A DNA stretch of 64,000 bases from Dendrophyllia cribrosa (taxonomy: Eukaryota > Cnidaria > Anthozoa > Scleractinia > Dendrophylliidae): positions 12,765,328 through 12,829,327 of the forward strand of contig JAJLRJ010000007.1 of the NCBI GenBank assembly GCA_024195265.1. Reading direction: 5' to 3'. A program made the position numbers and the translations under genes. The notes below the pieces were generated by a model. It was not told the DNA's origin. It worked only from the letters and a program-made list of their open reading frames with translations, and ran no database searches. Below are positions 20,461 through 33,230 of this stretch, one piece after another. Positions within the stretch are counted from its first letter, which is position 1; each line of letters opens with the position of its first letter.

Positions 20461-23400
20461 TGCCACAATTCTGTCCATTGATGTCATGGAAAATCAATAA
20501 TAATCTAACGGAATGAGACTGGGGGGGGTGGTTGTGTGGAAGGAGCTACATGTATGACAAACTTTGGGTCATAACTTTTTTGGCTTTATTGTGATGGCAT
20601 AAAAAAATTGGAAAAACATACAGCTACTGTATCATCCAGCAATGATATGAAGGAATTCGATTCAACAGGAGAAAATATTTTTAGTAATATTAGAGAATTA
20701 AGTAGATCCACTTTTTAAATAAAATTGCACCCACTGAAAAATTTTGCTGTTATTAATATTTGTTAAATTATATTTATGGAATTAGTTTATATTGACTTAA
20801 TGATCCTCTTGCCAGGCAGGCTGGTTGGTATCTATGGTAATTACGGACAACAACGCACAGATGATGGGTAAAATTGGGTTGGCAGGGAAGTGCTGCTAGG
20901 GAACCCCCCAGGGACCAGGAAGGAGTGCTCTCCTGGGAGGAGAGCAGATCAGGTGGCACTGGGGGTAGCCACCCTGGATGTGGTCCAGCTCTGTCTCCAG
21001 TAGGGTGAGGCCAATATCCCTAGTCACGGGGAACTGGGGAACTACACCCACCCTGGAATGGATATTTCTCTGGACCTGTCTCCAAGGGCTAAGCCTTACT
21101 GTGGGGTAAAGTGCAGCCAAGGGTTGCACTCTCTGCCGCCATATTCATTAATAAACAATTCTCCTATAAAAAACCTTGTGGCCGGTAAACTTAAAAAGAC
21201 AAAAGTACCAGTCATGGGAGGGTGGGGGGGGGGGGGGAATTATTGAGCTTGGTGCAAAGCAATGGAAGAATGACAAAGTGGGAGAATAAAATATGACAGA
21301 ACTGACCGGGACCTTCGTTTGATAACATCTTAGTTACAAAGATTGCCTTACATTAGACTGCCTTGAAACTGATAGACACATTGTAAATGAGGTGACTATG
21401 ATTATCAATATCAGGCTTGACCTTGGCATTGAGAAATTACAGAAAAATAGGCTTGGACTTGGGCCTTGAAAGAGTACAGAAAACAGAAGTACAGAAGTTG
21501 TTTTACCCTGTGAGATTTGTGTGACAATAGACCATACAATTAACAAGTGGACTATGGAATAAAATGTTACATGCTGACAGCGAGTGGCTTAGTTCAACTG
21601 TCTCAGGTCTCATTAACATCAGTTTATCCAATAGTAAACTTAAACTTAATAGATTTCAGCAAAATCAGTGGAGCAGAAGTGCCGTGAATTGAGGCCATCT
21701 CTTGAAATTTTCAAAACATGATGTTTTTAACAAAACAAGCTACAAACCCAAAATAAATTTCTAGGAGAAGCCTTTCCAATTCTTGCTAATCTGAGTGCCA
21801 AGCCAAGTCAATAATGCATATCGTTAAAAAGTATTTCCTAGTTCTGTAAACATTTTAAAATGCTTATAAAAACAGGCTGAATAAACTGATTCCTGCCCAG
21901 GAATTTATCACAAACAATGACAGCAAAATTTTTAACTGGGTGCGATTATATTCAAAAAGTGGGATACACTTATAAGCGCTAATAATAATAATCGTATCAA
22001 TAACAAAATTCTCGATTGTGATTGGTCATCCACGCGCCTATTTCTTATGCAATTGGTGTGCGGTCATGTGGGTGTCCAATTACAGCTATCCAATTACAAC
22101 TTTTTGAAATTGGATAGCTGTAATTGGACACCTATGTTGCGCGCGCGTCAATCAGGTGCACTTAAATTGGTTCTTTTTCTCACTGTTTCCTCCTGCTTTC
22201 AAACTGATAGAAAATATCCTTAACGTTTTGAGTACATGTACAAAAACTCCACACAGACTTTTCAATCTCGAATTTTGTTATTGATTCGATTAATTAATAA
22301 TTGAACTTCGTGTCGTACGATTCAGGGGTAATTGTGCTCGTAATTTCAAATCGGCCGAGCGCGATTTGAAATTACTCGATGTCCAATTACTCCCTGAATT
22401 GTACTCCACTCAGTCCAATTACTATTACTTATCACTAAAAATATTTTCCTGCTGTTAAATCAAATTCTTTCATTATTATCATTGCCCCTAATGATAGCTA
22501 TAAGTTTTCCCAAAGTTTTCAAAGTTTTAAAGCCAAAAAAGTTATGACCCAAAGTTTATAACAGACGAGTGCATGGAATTCCAAAATTCCAACAGAGCCA
22601 CCCTTATGTTAGAGGTTTACCAAAAGCACCTACACTTATTATCATGAGTTAAAAAATGCCTTATTTTTTTTTTTTTGTCTTGCAATTCTGACTCATGAGA
22701 TTTACCACTAAGGATGCTTATTTAAACATATAATAATTTTTTAAGCTCATTCATCAGTTGTATCTATTTTGGTAGAAGCAGTTGCCATGGCAACAGAGCA
22801 TTAAAGTATGCCAATAATTATTCAAGAATTGACCTTGGTTCTTTAATAGGGAATAAAAGTTCCGATGGAGTTTACCCCCTCAGTGAATTTTTCTTTTTAA
22901 TTAAGCTTTTATCTTGCAGATATATGGTTAATCAGCAGTTAAAATGGCTAATTGTCACCATTTTTAGTGTTACTTTAAAAAGCCATGAAAAATTAATACA
23001 TCTTTATATCAACGAAAATCCAAAAATAAGGATCCAGTTTTGTTTAAAATTATTCTCCACTACTTCATGTAGACTGTGCTCTTAGAGTAAAAAAGAGTGT
23101 CTTGGGCTGTAGATGGCCAGGATGGAAATGGATTGCATCTTTGACAAATTAGGCTATTTTTCCAAGTTTATTGCTTCTGTCTTGGAAAACTCACTAAAAC
23201 TCTGATTTTAGTCTATTTTCTCCTCGAAAATTCACTTCCATACATGTACATGTATCTTCCTCTTAGTGTTCACATTTTTTGTATGACAAAGATACTTAGT
23301 TTTTTAGGTTTGGTCTAAAAAACCTTAACATTACCATGACAGCTGCTTTACATAAGTTTGCCTTTCTTTTGCTTAATAAGAGGCTGATGTCATTAAATAT

Positions 23401-24700
23401 CGAAAAACCTACATTTTCACATAAATATTATGAGCACATGCAAAATCTAAAACTTGCATAAAAAAACTACAGGGAGCCATTTTAAGCAAGCCTTGGAGGG
23501 AAAAATGACTGTTTCATGAATCAATTTAAGGTACATGTACTGCAATACTTTTACATCGATCGTTTCTTGCTTAGAAGGGCTTCCAATTGAAGAAATAGTT
23601 GTTGGGATTATAAGCTGCTCCGCATCTGAGCTCAGGCGAAGCTGACAAGCAGTTTTCAGAGAGTTTTGTTTATGAATATGAAATGAGCACATGTGTTTTT
23701 TATTATAAGAATTTGCACCTTTATAAAGGGGGCGAACGAAATATGCGTGCTAGTTACCCCAGGAGGGGAGGGAGCAGTGTACGCTCAATTAGAAGTTTCC
23801 ATGGGGTGCAATGTTTTTAAATGCAGGGACTACGCTGACTTTGCGTGCATATCACGTACATGTATGCCCCCCCTAACTAAGGTGCAAATTCTTAGAATAA
23901 ATTCCACACGTGCTCATTTCTTATTCATAAACAAAATTCTGAAAACTGCTTGTCAGCTCCGCCTGAGCTCAGATGCGGAGTAGCTTATAATCCCAACAAC
24001 TATTTCTCCAATTGCAAGCCCTTATACACAAAAAACAATCGATGTAAAAGTATTGCAGTACCTTGAAATTCATGTGGAAGGTGTTTGACACCAAACTGCA
24101 GGATAATTTTCGAAAAAATTAAATGATGGAAAACGCAGCATTGGAGATTTGAGCAGGTTTTGGAGCATTTTATGATATTTACAGAACTAGTGAAAACTTT
24201 TTAACGGTTTGCACAATTTGCAATCAGCTCATAATTCAGATTTAGCAAGCATTGGGAAGGCTTCTCCCAGAAATCTGGGTTCGTAGATTGTTTAGTCAAA
24301 GAGCATGAAGTATTTAAAATTTTAAGAGAATTTTAGGGCTAAATTTTGATGGCGTCAATTCTTCCGCATTTCTGCTCCAACGATTTTGCTGAAACTTGGT
24401 AAGGGTATGTATTACATGTAAATTAATGTAAGCTGATTTCAGAAATTTAACAGCAAAATGTTTCACAGGGTGCGATTTTGTTCAAAAAGTGGGGTTCATT
24501 TAAGCCCGATTATCACTAAATATATTTTTTCCCATTAAAATCTAATTCTATCATATTATTACTAAATAATACATGTACAGCTGTAGCTGTAAGTTTTTGC
24601 AAAGTTTTAGAAGCATTGCCTTAGAGCCAGAAAAGTTATGAGACAAAGTTTGTCATAGACGAGTGCACCCGAAATAACAACGGAGCCACCTTAAGAGTGA
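20460..24700. repeat. Duplicated flank shared with 62860-64000
   Basis: 20461-22870 aligns in order with 62860-64000 (for example CTGTCCATTGATGTCATGG, AACTTTGGGTCATAACTTTT, GGGTGCGATT, GATAGCT...AAGTTTTCCC, GTTGCCATGGCA). A second, more diverged copy of part of it recurs at 24130-24690. About 450 bp at roughly 21980-22430, including the hairpin-forming TCCAATTACAGCTATCCAAT and its inverse, is absent from 63580 and looks inserted. No genes seen. Confidence 0.75.
23530..24070. mobile_element. Foldback element with arms of about 160 bp, nested ends inside
   Basis: The arm at 23530-23690 (...GTTGTTGGGATTATAAGCTG..., GAGCTCAGGCG..., AAACTGCTTGTCAG inverted) matches the inverse at 23908-24070. The spacer begins ATAAGAATTTGCACCTTTAT and ends with the inverse of CTAAGAATTTGCACCTTAG, so a smaller inverted-end element sits inside. 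Open frames over the arms are not genes. Confidence 0.8.
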
Positions 24701-26220
24701 GAACTTTCTAGAAACATAAGAGCGGACTTACATGTACATGTACTGTCCAGCATGAACCCGCCAATGCTTATTGTTGAAATCTTGTCCTGGAGAAAGCATA
24801 TTAATTTTTATGAAATCGGGCAGCTTGGCATTAATAATAACAAATAAATTAAAATATACACTATGAAAGCTAAAGCAACAAGTTACTTGTACGTGATAGG
24901 GCACATAAGACTTTGCATTGCCTGTAGCCTGCAGTGCAGGCGTTTCGTTTTTTGGGTGAGCGAGTGCTGAATTTAGTGTTTGGTTGCCATTTTGGTTTTA
25001 CACAACGTTGGGGGCATGAGTGGCAGGAGTGAGAGGGGGTGGGGAGGAGGAGGAGGAGAGAAAGAAAAAACACCTGCCCACAAGGCCTGTGATATCAGGA
25101 AACACCCCTTCTTATATAATTTATGTGATCACATACTGCGCTTTATCCCCAGGGATGCATAATTCACGCTTAACTACTGCATTTAAAACCGCTGCATTTG
25201 ATTTTTTTACTGTTTAATTTCAAGCTTTCAAGCTTTCTATTTCATTGCTGCCCTCTTTATAAAATTATATGAATTGACTCTATATTGTCAAAGAAGAAAA
25301 ATGTGCTTTGCCATGACACTAATTTGTAGTCCATTGTAATTATCAACCTACACTGTACATGTATTTGCACAATTACGTGGAAAGCCAGACAAACATCTGA
25401 CAGTGGGAGTATTCCAGGCAGAGAAAAAAAATTGACAAAATTGCATTCAATACAAGCATGCTTGTCAATAGATTACTGGAGTTTTCATACAGTCGTAACT
25501 TTGAAGGTTATCACCAAGGGAGAATCATAAAGGCTGCTACATGTATTGAAGAGTAGAATTCGGGCGTGTGGTCTCCCCATGAGTGCCGATCAAACACAGC
25601 CTAATATTGATCATTTTATATTGAAACTCTTATCGCAACATTAAAAATGTGCTAAAATCGATTTGTTTTGTAAAGCGTTGTCCAGGCGCCGTCTGACCTC
25701 AATAAATCAAGCTTGCCGCAGGGTAAAACAACGAAGAAACATCACCTGTGATGCAAATACAAGGATCAAACGAAGCTGGCAGTTGTTTCAGTACTGTGGC
25801 AGTCTTGAGAATACGCCATTCTAGCCAGCAACACAAACAACTTCACTTCACATGCTATTTTTTTTTTGCGACAAATGTTTATGCGGTTAATTTCACTCTT
25901 GATACTCTGGAGCCAGGGCATCCTTGAATCTGCATGGAGGAAAACCACGCCATACACTGACAGGCATCAATCAATATGCAACCTACCGCACCATCAGGAA
26001 CTCCGTTGAGTTTCCTAAAGGAACAATGGGTGCGGGCAGGCGTATCTTTCCTTCCTCTCCCTCTCCCCCCTCCTTCGCCTTCCAGCCTGACTCCCACCCC
26101 TTGGTCGCATCTTTTGACTTGCCTCAGTCTGCAGTTTTTATAACACAGCGCTTGTTCGCCCCCCAAATATGTCTGTTTTGCAGGCTACATTGCCTGTGAG
26201 CAAGCTTTCGCCTCCCCTAC
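24700..26220. other. Gene-free stretch with GCAGGCGTTT-type dispersed repeats
   Basis: Two related repeats (24920-25085 and 25990-26200, opposite orientation) share a GCCTGC...GCAGGCGT border, polypurine or polypyrimidine interiors and a poorly conserved middle. The longer open frames follow the polypurine tracts and carry no domain. Confidence 0.5.
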
Positions 26221-26221
26221 C

Positions 26222-26673
26222 CAGCGCTCCAAGCTCATTTTTTAAATAAGTCGCCTTTTGGCGACCTACATTTTTAAAATGGTCGCCATTGGAAAATTTC
26301 GGTCGCCAAAAATTGTCGTTTCATTAACGCAAGACACTTCATGCTACTTTACATGAAGACACTACTGCTGAACGTTTTCAAAATGGCCGCTCAATGAATT
26401 CAAAGCTACGTTACACAGATCCTTATGCCAGTACACATGTCTTGTGATGCAAGCAAAACAGATTCATCATTGACCTTATACAGGAGAAAAGCATGGTAAT
26501 ATTTCTTTGATTTAAGGAAGATTCAATTAAAAATCAATAAAACGTAAAGTCAACTTTATTGTTTTGAGCTTAAATCCTTTGGTCGCCAAATGACGACCTT
26601 CGCCGATAATTCAGTCGCCAATATTTTTTCACTCGCCATGGCGACCAAAATGGTCGCAGCTAATGGAGCGCTG
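26222..26673. mobile_element. hAT-like MITE rich in GTCGCC/GGCGAC
   Basis: Begins CAGCGCTCCAAGCT and ends AGCTAATGGAGCGCTG, short inverted ends of the CAGNG type usual for hAT. Inside each end the motif GGTCGCCA or its inverse recurs many times in both orientations. The 8-bp flanks do not match cleanly, so the boundaries are uncertain. Confidence 0.5.
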
Positions 26674-28339
26674 CCACCCCCTTCCCCCTCCTCCAAACCC
26701 CAAGCACGAGAGCTTGCTCCCAGACTGGACTTCGCAGACTTCGCAGGGAGTTACATTTGCAGCAACTAGTCTTGAAAGTCCTAGGTTTGTCCGAATCATA
26801 CATGTAGGTTGTTGCTAATGAAAATACAATGTAAGCTTATAAAGCTAAGCTCACTTGATTACAGTTTTAAAAGAGTTCAGATTGTCCATGCATAAATTTA
26901 AGTTCGTCAGCCAGAATATTCCAAGTCCTAATGACCCACAGTACAAGCAGGGATCTTTAGTTATTATAATAGGTTGTTGTTTTACTTTCGGGTACAACAT
27001 ATCTTGGATAAGGTTGTTTGAAGATCCAGAGCGAAGAGCTTATAAGTGTATTACAAGATGTCACTTGATGTCAGATACATGTAAGCTTAAGTCAAACCCC
27101 TCATCTTTGCACAACAAAGTGTAAACACAGCGCTCATTTATATGAATAAATTTCGTTTCTAGAACACTCACCTCTCACATCTTGACTTGATTCTTTTATC
27201 CACAGCACTCGCTGATATCGATAAGCTATATAAACTTCAGTTTATAAACTGAAAACGGAAGTTTATATTTCGACTGCAGAAAACCCCAATCTGTGAAAGT
27301 TAAATCCCAGAATCCCCAGCAGTCGAATACTGGGTGGTTCCCAGATTTCTGTGGCTCTGCAGATGATCTGACGTTTGGTTGATGTATCTGGTGAATCTAT
27401 CCAACTTTTGAGAGAAACAGATTTGATTTCAGCAAAAAGGTTAGTTTGGAAGCAATAATTTACGCTTTTCCTTTGATGAGAAATACATTTCTGTTCAGCA
27501 AGATGACCAAGATTTGTGCAGATACACTGTGTAAGCTGACTTCCGCTTTTGATTTTACAGTAGATTCGGTTCATTGTGCGATGTTGTAAATTATCCATGT
27601 GGTTCTAAAACTGTGAAATCAAATCCAGGATGTGAGCTATCAAGTATAACTTCATATTTTTGCAGGTAAGCATTCCATTAAGCAGCTAAACTACAGAATA
27701 TAGGGCCATTATATTTTTAAGGATGGGTTATCATCCACCCAGTATCCTATCCCCGCCGCCGAGTTCAGCTGAGTTCAGTAATCTAGAACCTTGCATTCTT
27801 ACACTCAGGAGAAACGAAAACATACATAAAAATAGCGCTGGTTCAAAATAGCCGGTAGTAAATGACTGAAAACAAAATCCATGGGAAATGGGTTTGAGTT
27901 CGAAATAACGGGGAATTCGAAATTCCAAGGATTCTGTAATCGAGAGCCATTCCATTTTTTATCCACACTCCCCCCTACGGATGAGATTTTCTGAGAGGGT
28001 CTTCAAAAGTCATTTCTGACGGGGTGGCTGTGTCGGCGCCTTTGATCTTTTGAATATTTCTGAGGGGGAAAAGAAAAATTGGTTATTTCTGAGCGGGGGA
28101 GGGGGGGGGGGGGGGGGGAGGGGGGACATGTCGCGAGGCACTTTAATATTTTTTTTTACCTGAGGGGGACAATTATTTTTTACTTACCTCTTCCATGGGG
28201 GGGGAGGTTGGAAAAAAAATGGAATGGCCCCAACCTCAGTAACTTTTAATCTTTGGCAAAACTTCATAATTCCCAAGAGACTAGCGTCGTAGTTAAATCG
28301 GGTTATGTCGTGGCAGTTTAGAGCAAAACTCTTTATTTT
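26674..28339. other. Gene-free stretch
   Basis: AT-rich DNA without recognisable domains. Open frames near 26855-27124 and 27263-27598 show no family signature and no splice context. Long G runs occur at 28085-28125. Confidence 0.4.
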
Positions 28340-28495
28340 TTAGGGAAATTTTAACTATCTTGTAAATAGCTGTTATCTTAATTTATCTTGTACACAGTTT
28401 TGATATATTGTAACTTGTTTTAGGTGTCCCCAATTAGCAGCAATGCTAAATCTTGTTGACACATTAATAAACTTATGAATGAATGAATGAATGTT
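28340..28495 (+). mobile_element. LINE 3' tail (L2/CR1-like) ending in (GAAT)n
   Basis: TTGTAAATAGCTGTTATCTT, GGTGTCCCCAATTAGCAG and AATAAACTTATGAATGAATG follow the usual order of an L2/CR1 3' end. It terminates in a short GAAT simple repeat. No coding part is preserved upstream. Confidence 0.6.
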
Positions 28496-28611
28496 GTTTT
28501 TGAAAATGAACACTTATGTCCAGGATTGCACGCAGCTACGAAATTTACTATTTTTGCGATTTTTCGTTACAGCTTGTGAAAATTACAAAATTTACAATTT
28601 TTCGTTACAGC

Positions 28612-28951
28612 TTGCGAATTTTACAAAATTTGCGAAAATTACGAAAAATCGCTAGCTCAACGATTTTTCGGTAGTGTGTGATGCTAATTAACTCACAACC
28701 CCACAACCAGCTTGCGGATTTTACAAAATTTGCGAAAATTGCGAAAAAATCGCTAGCTCCACGATTTTTCGGTGGTGTATTGCGAAATTTTGCACTTTTT
28801 TGAGATGCTAATGAACTCACAACCCCACACTACCAGCTTGCGGATTTTACAAAATTTGCGAAAAATCGCTAGCTCGATGATTTTTCGGCACTGTGTTGCG
28901 AAATTTTATGTTTCTTTGTGATGCTAATTACCTCACAACCGCACACTACCA
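28612..28951. repeat. Three tandem units of 98-124 bp
   Basis: Units start AGCTTGCGGATTTTACAAAA, carry AAATCGCTAGCTC, GATTTTTCGG, and end CTCACAACCCCACACTACC. Starts are near 28612, 28710 and 28834. Confidence 0.85.
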
Positions 28952-28989
28952 GCTTGCGTTATTTTGCCTATTCATCGCTTCCCAAAGCA

Positions 28990-29780
28990 AAATATAGACA
29001 CAATTGTGTGGATAAAAAAAGACCGTGAATACACCAATTAAGCTGGACACGCAATTCAACACACAACAATATAATAAACGAGTATGACACGTGCATGTAT
29101 ACTTTGTTCTTAAAACGTGTGCCGATAAAAATACACGAAGCTGGACACGCAACTTTACACACCACAACAAACATGTCCTGTACACGCATGTTTTCTTTGT
29201 TTTTAACCCGTGAACACAGGAAGTGTAATGAATGGGTTTAATAAGACTCGTCCAAGACTTTTTTTTATGGAAATGGAAATTACTGGGGTTTTTTTCCTTT
29301 TTTTGTTGATTTGTTGATTTTTGTTAATTTCCTAAACAATGCAATATTGCGTTCCCCCCTTTAAAATTTCGTATTCACGGGTTGGCTCACAGGAGCCTTT
29401 GATTTAAACGTGCCATAAAAATACATTTACACCAAGCTGGACACGCAAATTAACACGCGGCAACAAACAAGAATTAACACACGACAACAAACAAGTCCTG
29501 TACACGCATGTATACTTTGTTTTTAACCCGTGAACACAGGAAGCGCAATGAATGGGTTATTGGAGATGACGGCAAATTCACTCACTCGATCACTGATATG
29601 CAAACGTTTTTCGCATAATTATTTACGTTAAGATAACAAAATTTGACCATACTTATTAGCCAAATCCTACGTGGCACAGTGCCTTGAGGATCGGACGGAC
29701 AATTGAACCAAAGGGAGTGCTGGAGCCAATGTTCAAGACTCGTCCAAGACTTTTTTTTATGGAAATGGAAATTACTGTTT
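28990..29780. repeat. Imperfect tandem duplications (GCTGGACACGCAA family)
   Basis: AAGCTGGACACGCAA with following CAACAAACA...TGTACACGCATGT...AACCCGTGAACACAGGAAG occurs three times (near 29040, 29140 and 29433). CAAGACTTTTTTTTATGGAA with its neighbours occurs twice (29250 and 29745). Noncoding. Confidence 0.75.
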
Positions 29781-29799
29781 TTTTTTTTCCTTTTTTGTT

Positions 29800-31250
29800 G
29801 ACCTTCGCCAATCCTGGACATTACTCATCATGTCATGCCAAAATAGTACATGACCAATGCTTTTCTAAGGTCTTTTGTGGCTACAGTGTACATGTAGCAA
29901 AGCCCTCTTTTGTGCATCTTTCACCACTCTTTTGGCTACAAGAAAGTATTGAAAAGATTGAAGCCATTAATTTTCTTCCAATGTGGTGTCGCAGCGTTGA
30001 CAATTACCTTTGCAATCAAATGGGCTTATCCCTTGGATTTCAATATTAACTGCCCTTATTTGCTATTTGAGTGTGATTTAATTTTGTCCATCCCATCCTT
30101 GTTGCCACTGTTAAATATGGAGAAATCAGTCTATGGTTTCTAACACGGTCCGATTAAACTAGAAGGAACACAACAAGCCATTTTCCAACATGGCAGGTAC
30201 GGTCTGTACAGCCCTGCTTTAATGCGCATTAAGAAATAACAACAACCACTGACAAATACATAACAAACCATCTTGCAGTTTTTCAAAATTTTGATTTTTG
30301 TCTTGGACAGAGAAACCATACACATGATTAGAAAGAGCACGAGCCTTCACATTTGCAAAACTTGTCAACAGTCATGTCTCTCCTCGATGAAAAATTTAAT
30401 ATAAGATTAGTGGATTTCTATTTTCTTTATAACCAAGGTTTGTACAGGGTACAGGTTTGGCAGTTTCAAATTACCATTTTTTATGGAAAATTTGAATACA
30501 CTTCCACATATCAATCACCGGAATTAATTTGACAAATGTCAATCAATCAAAAAAGGAGATAAAAGATGTTGCATGGAACATTAAGATCAGACTCTATGTT
30601 TCGTTTCGTTCAGAAATGGTTTACCCAGTGTCACAAAAATGCATCCCCCTACCACACTTATTCCGAATTGGGACTGCGTGCCAATCAATGGTCCCTGTTA
30701 TTTGCAATTTGGTCCCTGTTATTGCAATCCTTCACAAAAACCCTGTGTATGGCAGCAAACTTTGAAATCTTCTCTCACTCTCTTTTACCAAGTGATAATT
30801 GGTTTTGCTTATTCATAAACTTTCTTCAACTTTAAGTTAGAGTGAAGAACAGCTCCCATGCACTGACTGTCAGTAACCTGTTGGCCAACAATTGGTCAAC
30901 AGACAGCAGACAGATGTCCGACTGTCAACCAACTGTCGTTTGACAGTTTACCAACAGTTAGCTGGCAGTCGGTGGACTGTTTTGGCCTAAGGTTTTTCAT
31001 TTGTATCCCTCAGGGTTTACATGTACATGTATGTTAGAGCAGGGACGCCGGGACCTTAAATTGACTATTTCAATTCTTGTCCCAGCTATTTCTCAGGAAA
31101 ATGTGCTAAGATACATGTATTTGAATAAAGAACTCCTAAAGTTAATGGGCTATTTGTTCTTTATTACGAGTGAAATAAAACTGTGCTTGGTTACTAATGC
31201 CTCTTTCATAAATTTGGTCAGAAAATATACACTTGAGACATCAAAGTTTC
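29800..31250. other. Gene-free stretch
   Basis: No supported exon or RNA gene. A short cluster of CAACAGT/ACTGTC permutations at 30870-30980 forms small inverted repeats. Confidence 0.4.
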
Positions 31251-31259
31251 AAAACATTC

Positions 31260-31660
31260 CTGGGGGAGGCCCCCCATACCCTCTCCCACACCTACCCAGA
31301 ATTAGCCTGTGTAGCAGGTGGAGGGGAGAAGGGAACTGGGGAGAGAGGGAAGGGACAGCTGCGATAACGACCCCCATTTGTTCATTTCTGCGGACGCTGG
31401 TGGCCGCAAAATTCTGATTGGCTAATTCACTCTGGGCGGTAAACATAGTAAATTCCCGTGTGAAGTCATCCATGCATAAAAGCGTTTTCCAGTTTCTGAT
31501 TGATGAACGTATTGACAGTTGACGTAATTTGATTACAAGGAAATCGGTGGGCATAATGCGAATAGCCCGGTTCTTATAGCAGGCGTTCCTTCCCTTCTCC
31601 CCTCTCCTTTTTTGCACTCCCAACCCCCCCCCCCCCCCCCCCCCCCCCCCGTTTCGCGTT
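31260..31660. repeat. Dispersed repeat of about 380 bp ending in a C run (copy 1)
   Basis: Closely matches 47860-48240 throughout, for example TTGTTCATTTCTGCGGACGC, AAAATTCTGATTGGCTAATT and GAAATCGGTGGG. Copy 1 ends in about 27 C (31624-31650), copy 2 in shorter C runs. Both have a similar minus-strand open frame (MDDFT...MFTAQ), shared by descent of the repeat rather than evidence for a gene. Confidence 0.8.
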
Positions 31661-31933
31661 TCGAATAGCGCTCTGCACAGATTCTAAAGATAGACGCGTC
31701 ATATTAGACCCCCCAGCGTGATGTGGACAAACATTGCACTCATTCACAAAGACTTCAATAGCGAACGTGTAGGATTTCATATATTTTGAAGTGAATAATC
31801 TATAATACAAAACCGAACGAAATATTTCCACGTGCGTGAGGCACTGCTGCTGGGGTGAATGTAAAAGCAATTCTAGATATCCAGGAAATCTTCATAAATC
31901 ATTGAGAGAGATGCTTGGCTCAGGGCGTAAAGT

Positions 31934-32287
31934 ATGGAGAAAAACAGATTAGAGCTCCGGAAAAACAATTCTCAACTACAAAGCGGAGCAGTGACTGAAA
32001 TGCACTTGATTTATACTCTCTGCGAAACATTGCATAGCTTTATAAAAGGCTGCAATTATCCCATGAAAATACGACCTAGGCTTGCAATTAAAACACTGCT
32101 GGGACCAGCAAAAAAAAAAACTAATTGCAAGAAACCATTGACGGTCTATAATTTCAAACTTAAGATCCGACTACCTGAGAGATTCAGAGAGAGTGAAGAA
32201 CCTTACATTGTTTGTAAACTTGTACTAGAAAATGGCTACATGAGCACAGCAAGAGGTCAAACAAAACTGAAGAATGCCGCCGATTGA
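31934..32287 (+). CDS. Unrecognised small open frame (117 aa)
   Basis: Starts MEKNRLELRKNNSQLQ and is lysine/arginine-rich in its second half (LPERFRESEEPYIVCKLVLE). No domain, signal peptide or membrane segment is evident, and no splice sites or neighbours support it. It lies between the C-run repeat and a SAP-domain relic. It may be chance. Confidence 0.15.
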   Translation: MEKNRLELRKNNSQLQSGAVTEMHLIYTLCETLHSFIKGCNYPMKIRPRLAIKTLLGPAKKKTNCKKPLTVYNFKLKIRLPERFRESEEPYIVCKLVLENGYMSTARGQTKLKNAAD

Positions 32288-32708
32288 ACAGAGCTCCAGA
32301 ACCGGCAGAACTGAATGAGAATACACTGAAATTATACTGAAATTATACTGCTGAGAATACAGTATAATTTCAAAATGACCTCCAAATTGAAGCTTGCTCA
32401 AAGCCTACTGTACATGCAATGTTAAAAGGTTTTACTGCAGAGCTATTCAAACAAATGCCATGATGGCATCAGATAAAAGCCGACACAAACTGCCATCATT
32501 ATTATAAAACAGAGAGGTCAAAACTAGCAGACAGCTTAAAAACACAAATGACCTCGAGACTAAAGTCAGTATCATTTTGCGAGTTTAGAAGGCTTTTAAT
32601 TCAGTCACCTCGAAATCTCCATATACCCGCCACAAATACAAGAAGCATCATTTTGCGAGCTAAACTATGAAATGGCTAAAACACTCGTGAGGGAGTCGCG
32701 TAGGCTTG

Positions 32709-33230
32709 TCACTCTTTATTACACCACATATCTCCTACCATTTTAAGAGGTTTGTCAGTCATGTGTCCTAAGCCCTCGTCGTATTCATCATTTAATAGTT
32801 TGTTGAGTGGGAACTGTGCGAACAGACTCCAGAGCGTAGAAATAAATATGACCATAGTTAAATAAAAAGGGAATATCCTTCGACGGAAAAGCATGCCATC
32901 CTGTCTTTGGGATGAATGGAACACTTACAAACTCAATTTACTTGCAGACTGAACTTTACTGCTTTCATGGCCTACTTTAGCTACGAACCATTTCCCATCG
33001 TCAATGCTAGCATCTAAGATGTGGTGAGTTCCAGCCTTACTACAATTGTTAACACAAGTGATAAGTTTAGCTCTTTTTCCTCCTTGTTTGAGACCTCTGC
33101 ATTTTAGCCATCGTTTTATCTGATCCACTGTATAATTTTCCGCTTCTCTATCAAATTTTGATCCCGGAACATCGTCATTTTCGGTAAGAATTGTGAGCGG
33201 ATGGACCGAAGAACTGGCAAAGTCGGCCAT
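32709..33230 (-). pseudogene. SAP-domain N-terminal gene fragment, frameshifted
   Basis: Start ATG at 33230 (MADFASSSVHPLTILTEND). Residues about 33-65 read YTVDQIKRWLKCRGLKQGGK followed by LITCVNN, a SAP (DNA-binding helix-turn-helix) motif; it then has DGKWF. The frame stops at 32925. Beyond it, other frames give GWHAFPSKDIPFLFNYGHIY (to about 32795) and then DEGLGHMTDKPLK, separated by stops. From memory of cnidarian sequences, this order belongs to multi-domain proteins with a SWIM zinc finger and YqaJ-type recombinase that spread with transposons; those later domains are not present here. At least two frame breaks make it a relic. Confidence 0.55.

Noticed and set aside
31249..31623. Conserved minus-strand protein (MDDFT...), also at 47852-48034
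   Set aside because: Both frames sit in copies of one dispersed repeat with C runs; similarity follows from the repeat, and the frames break at different places.
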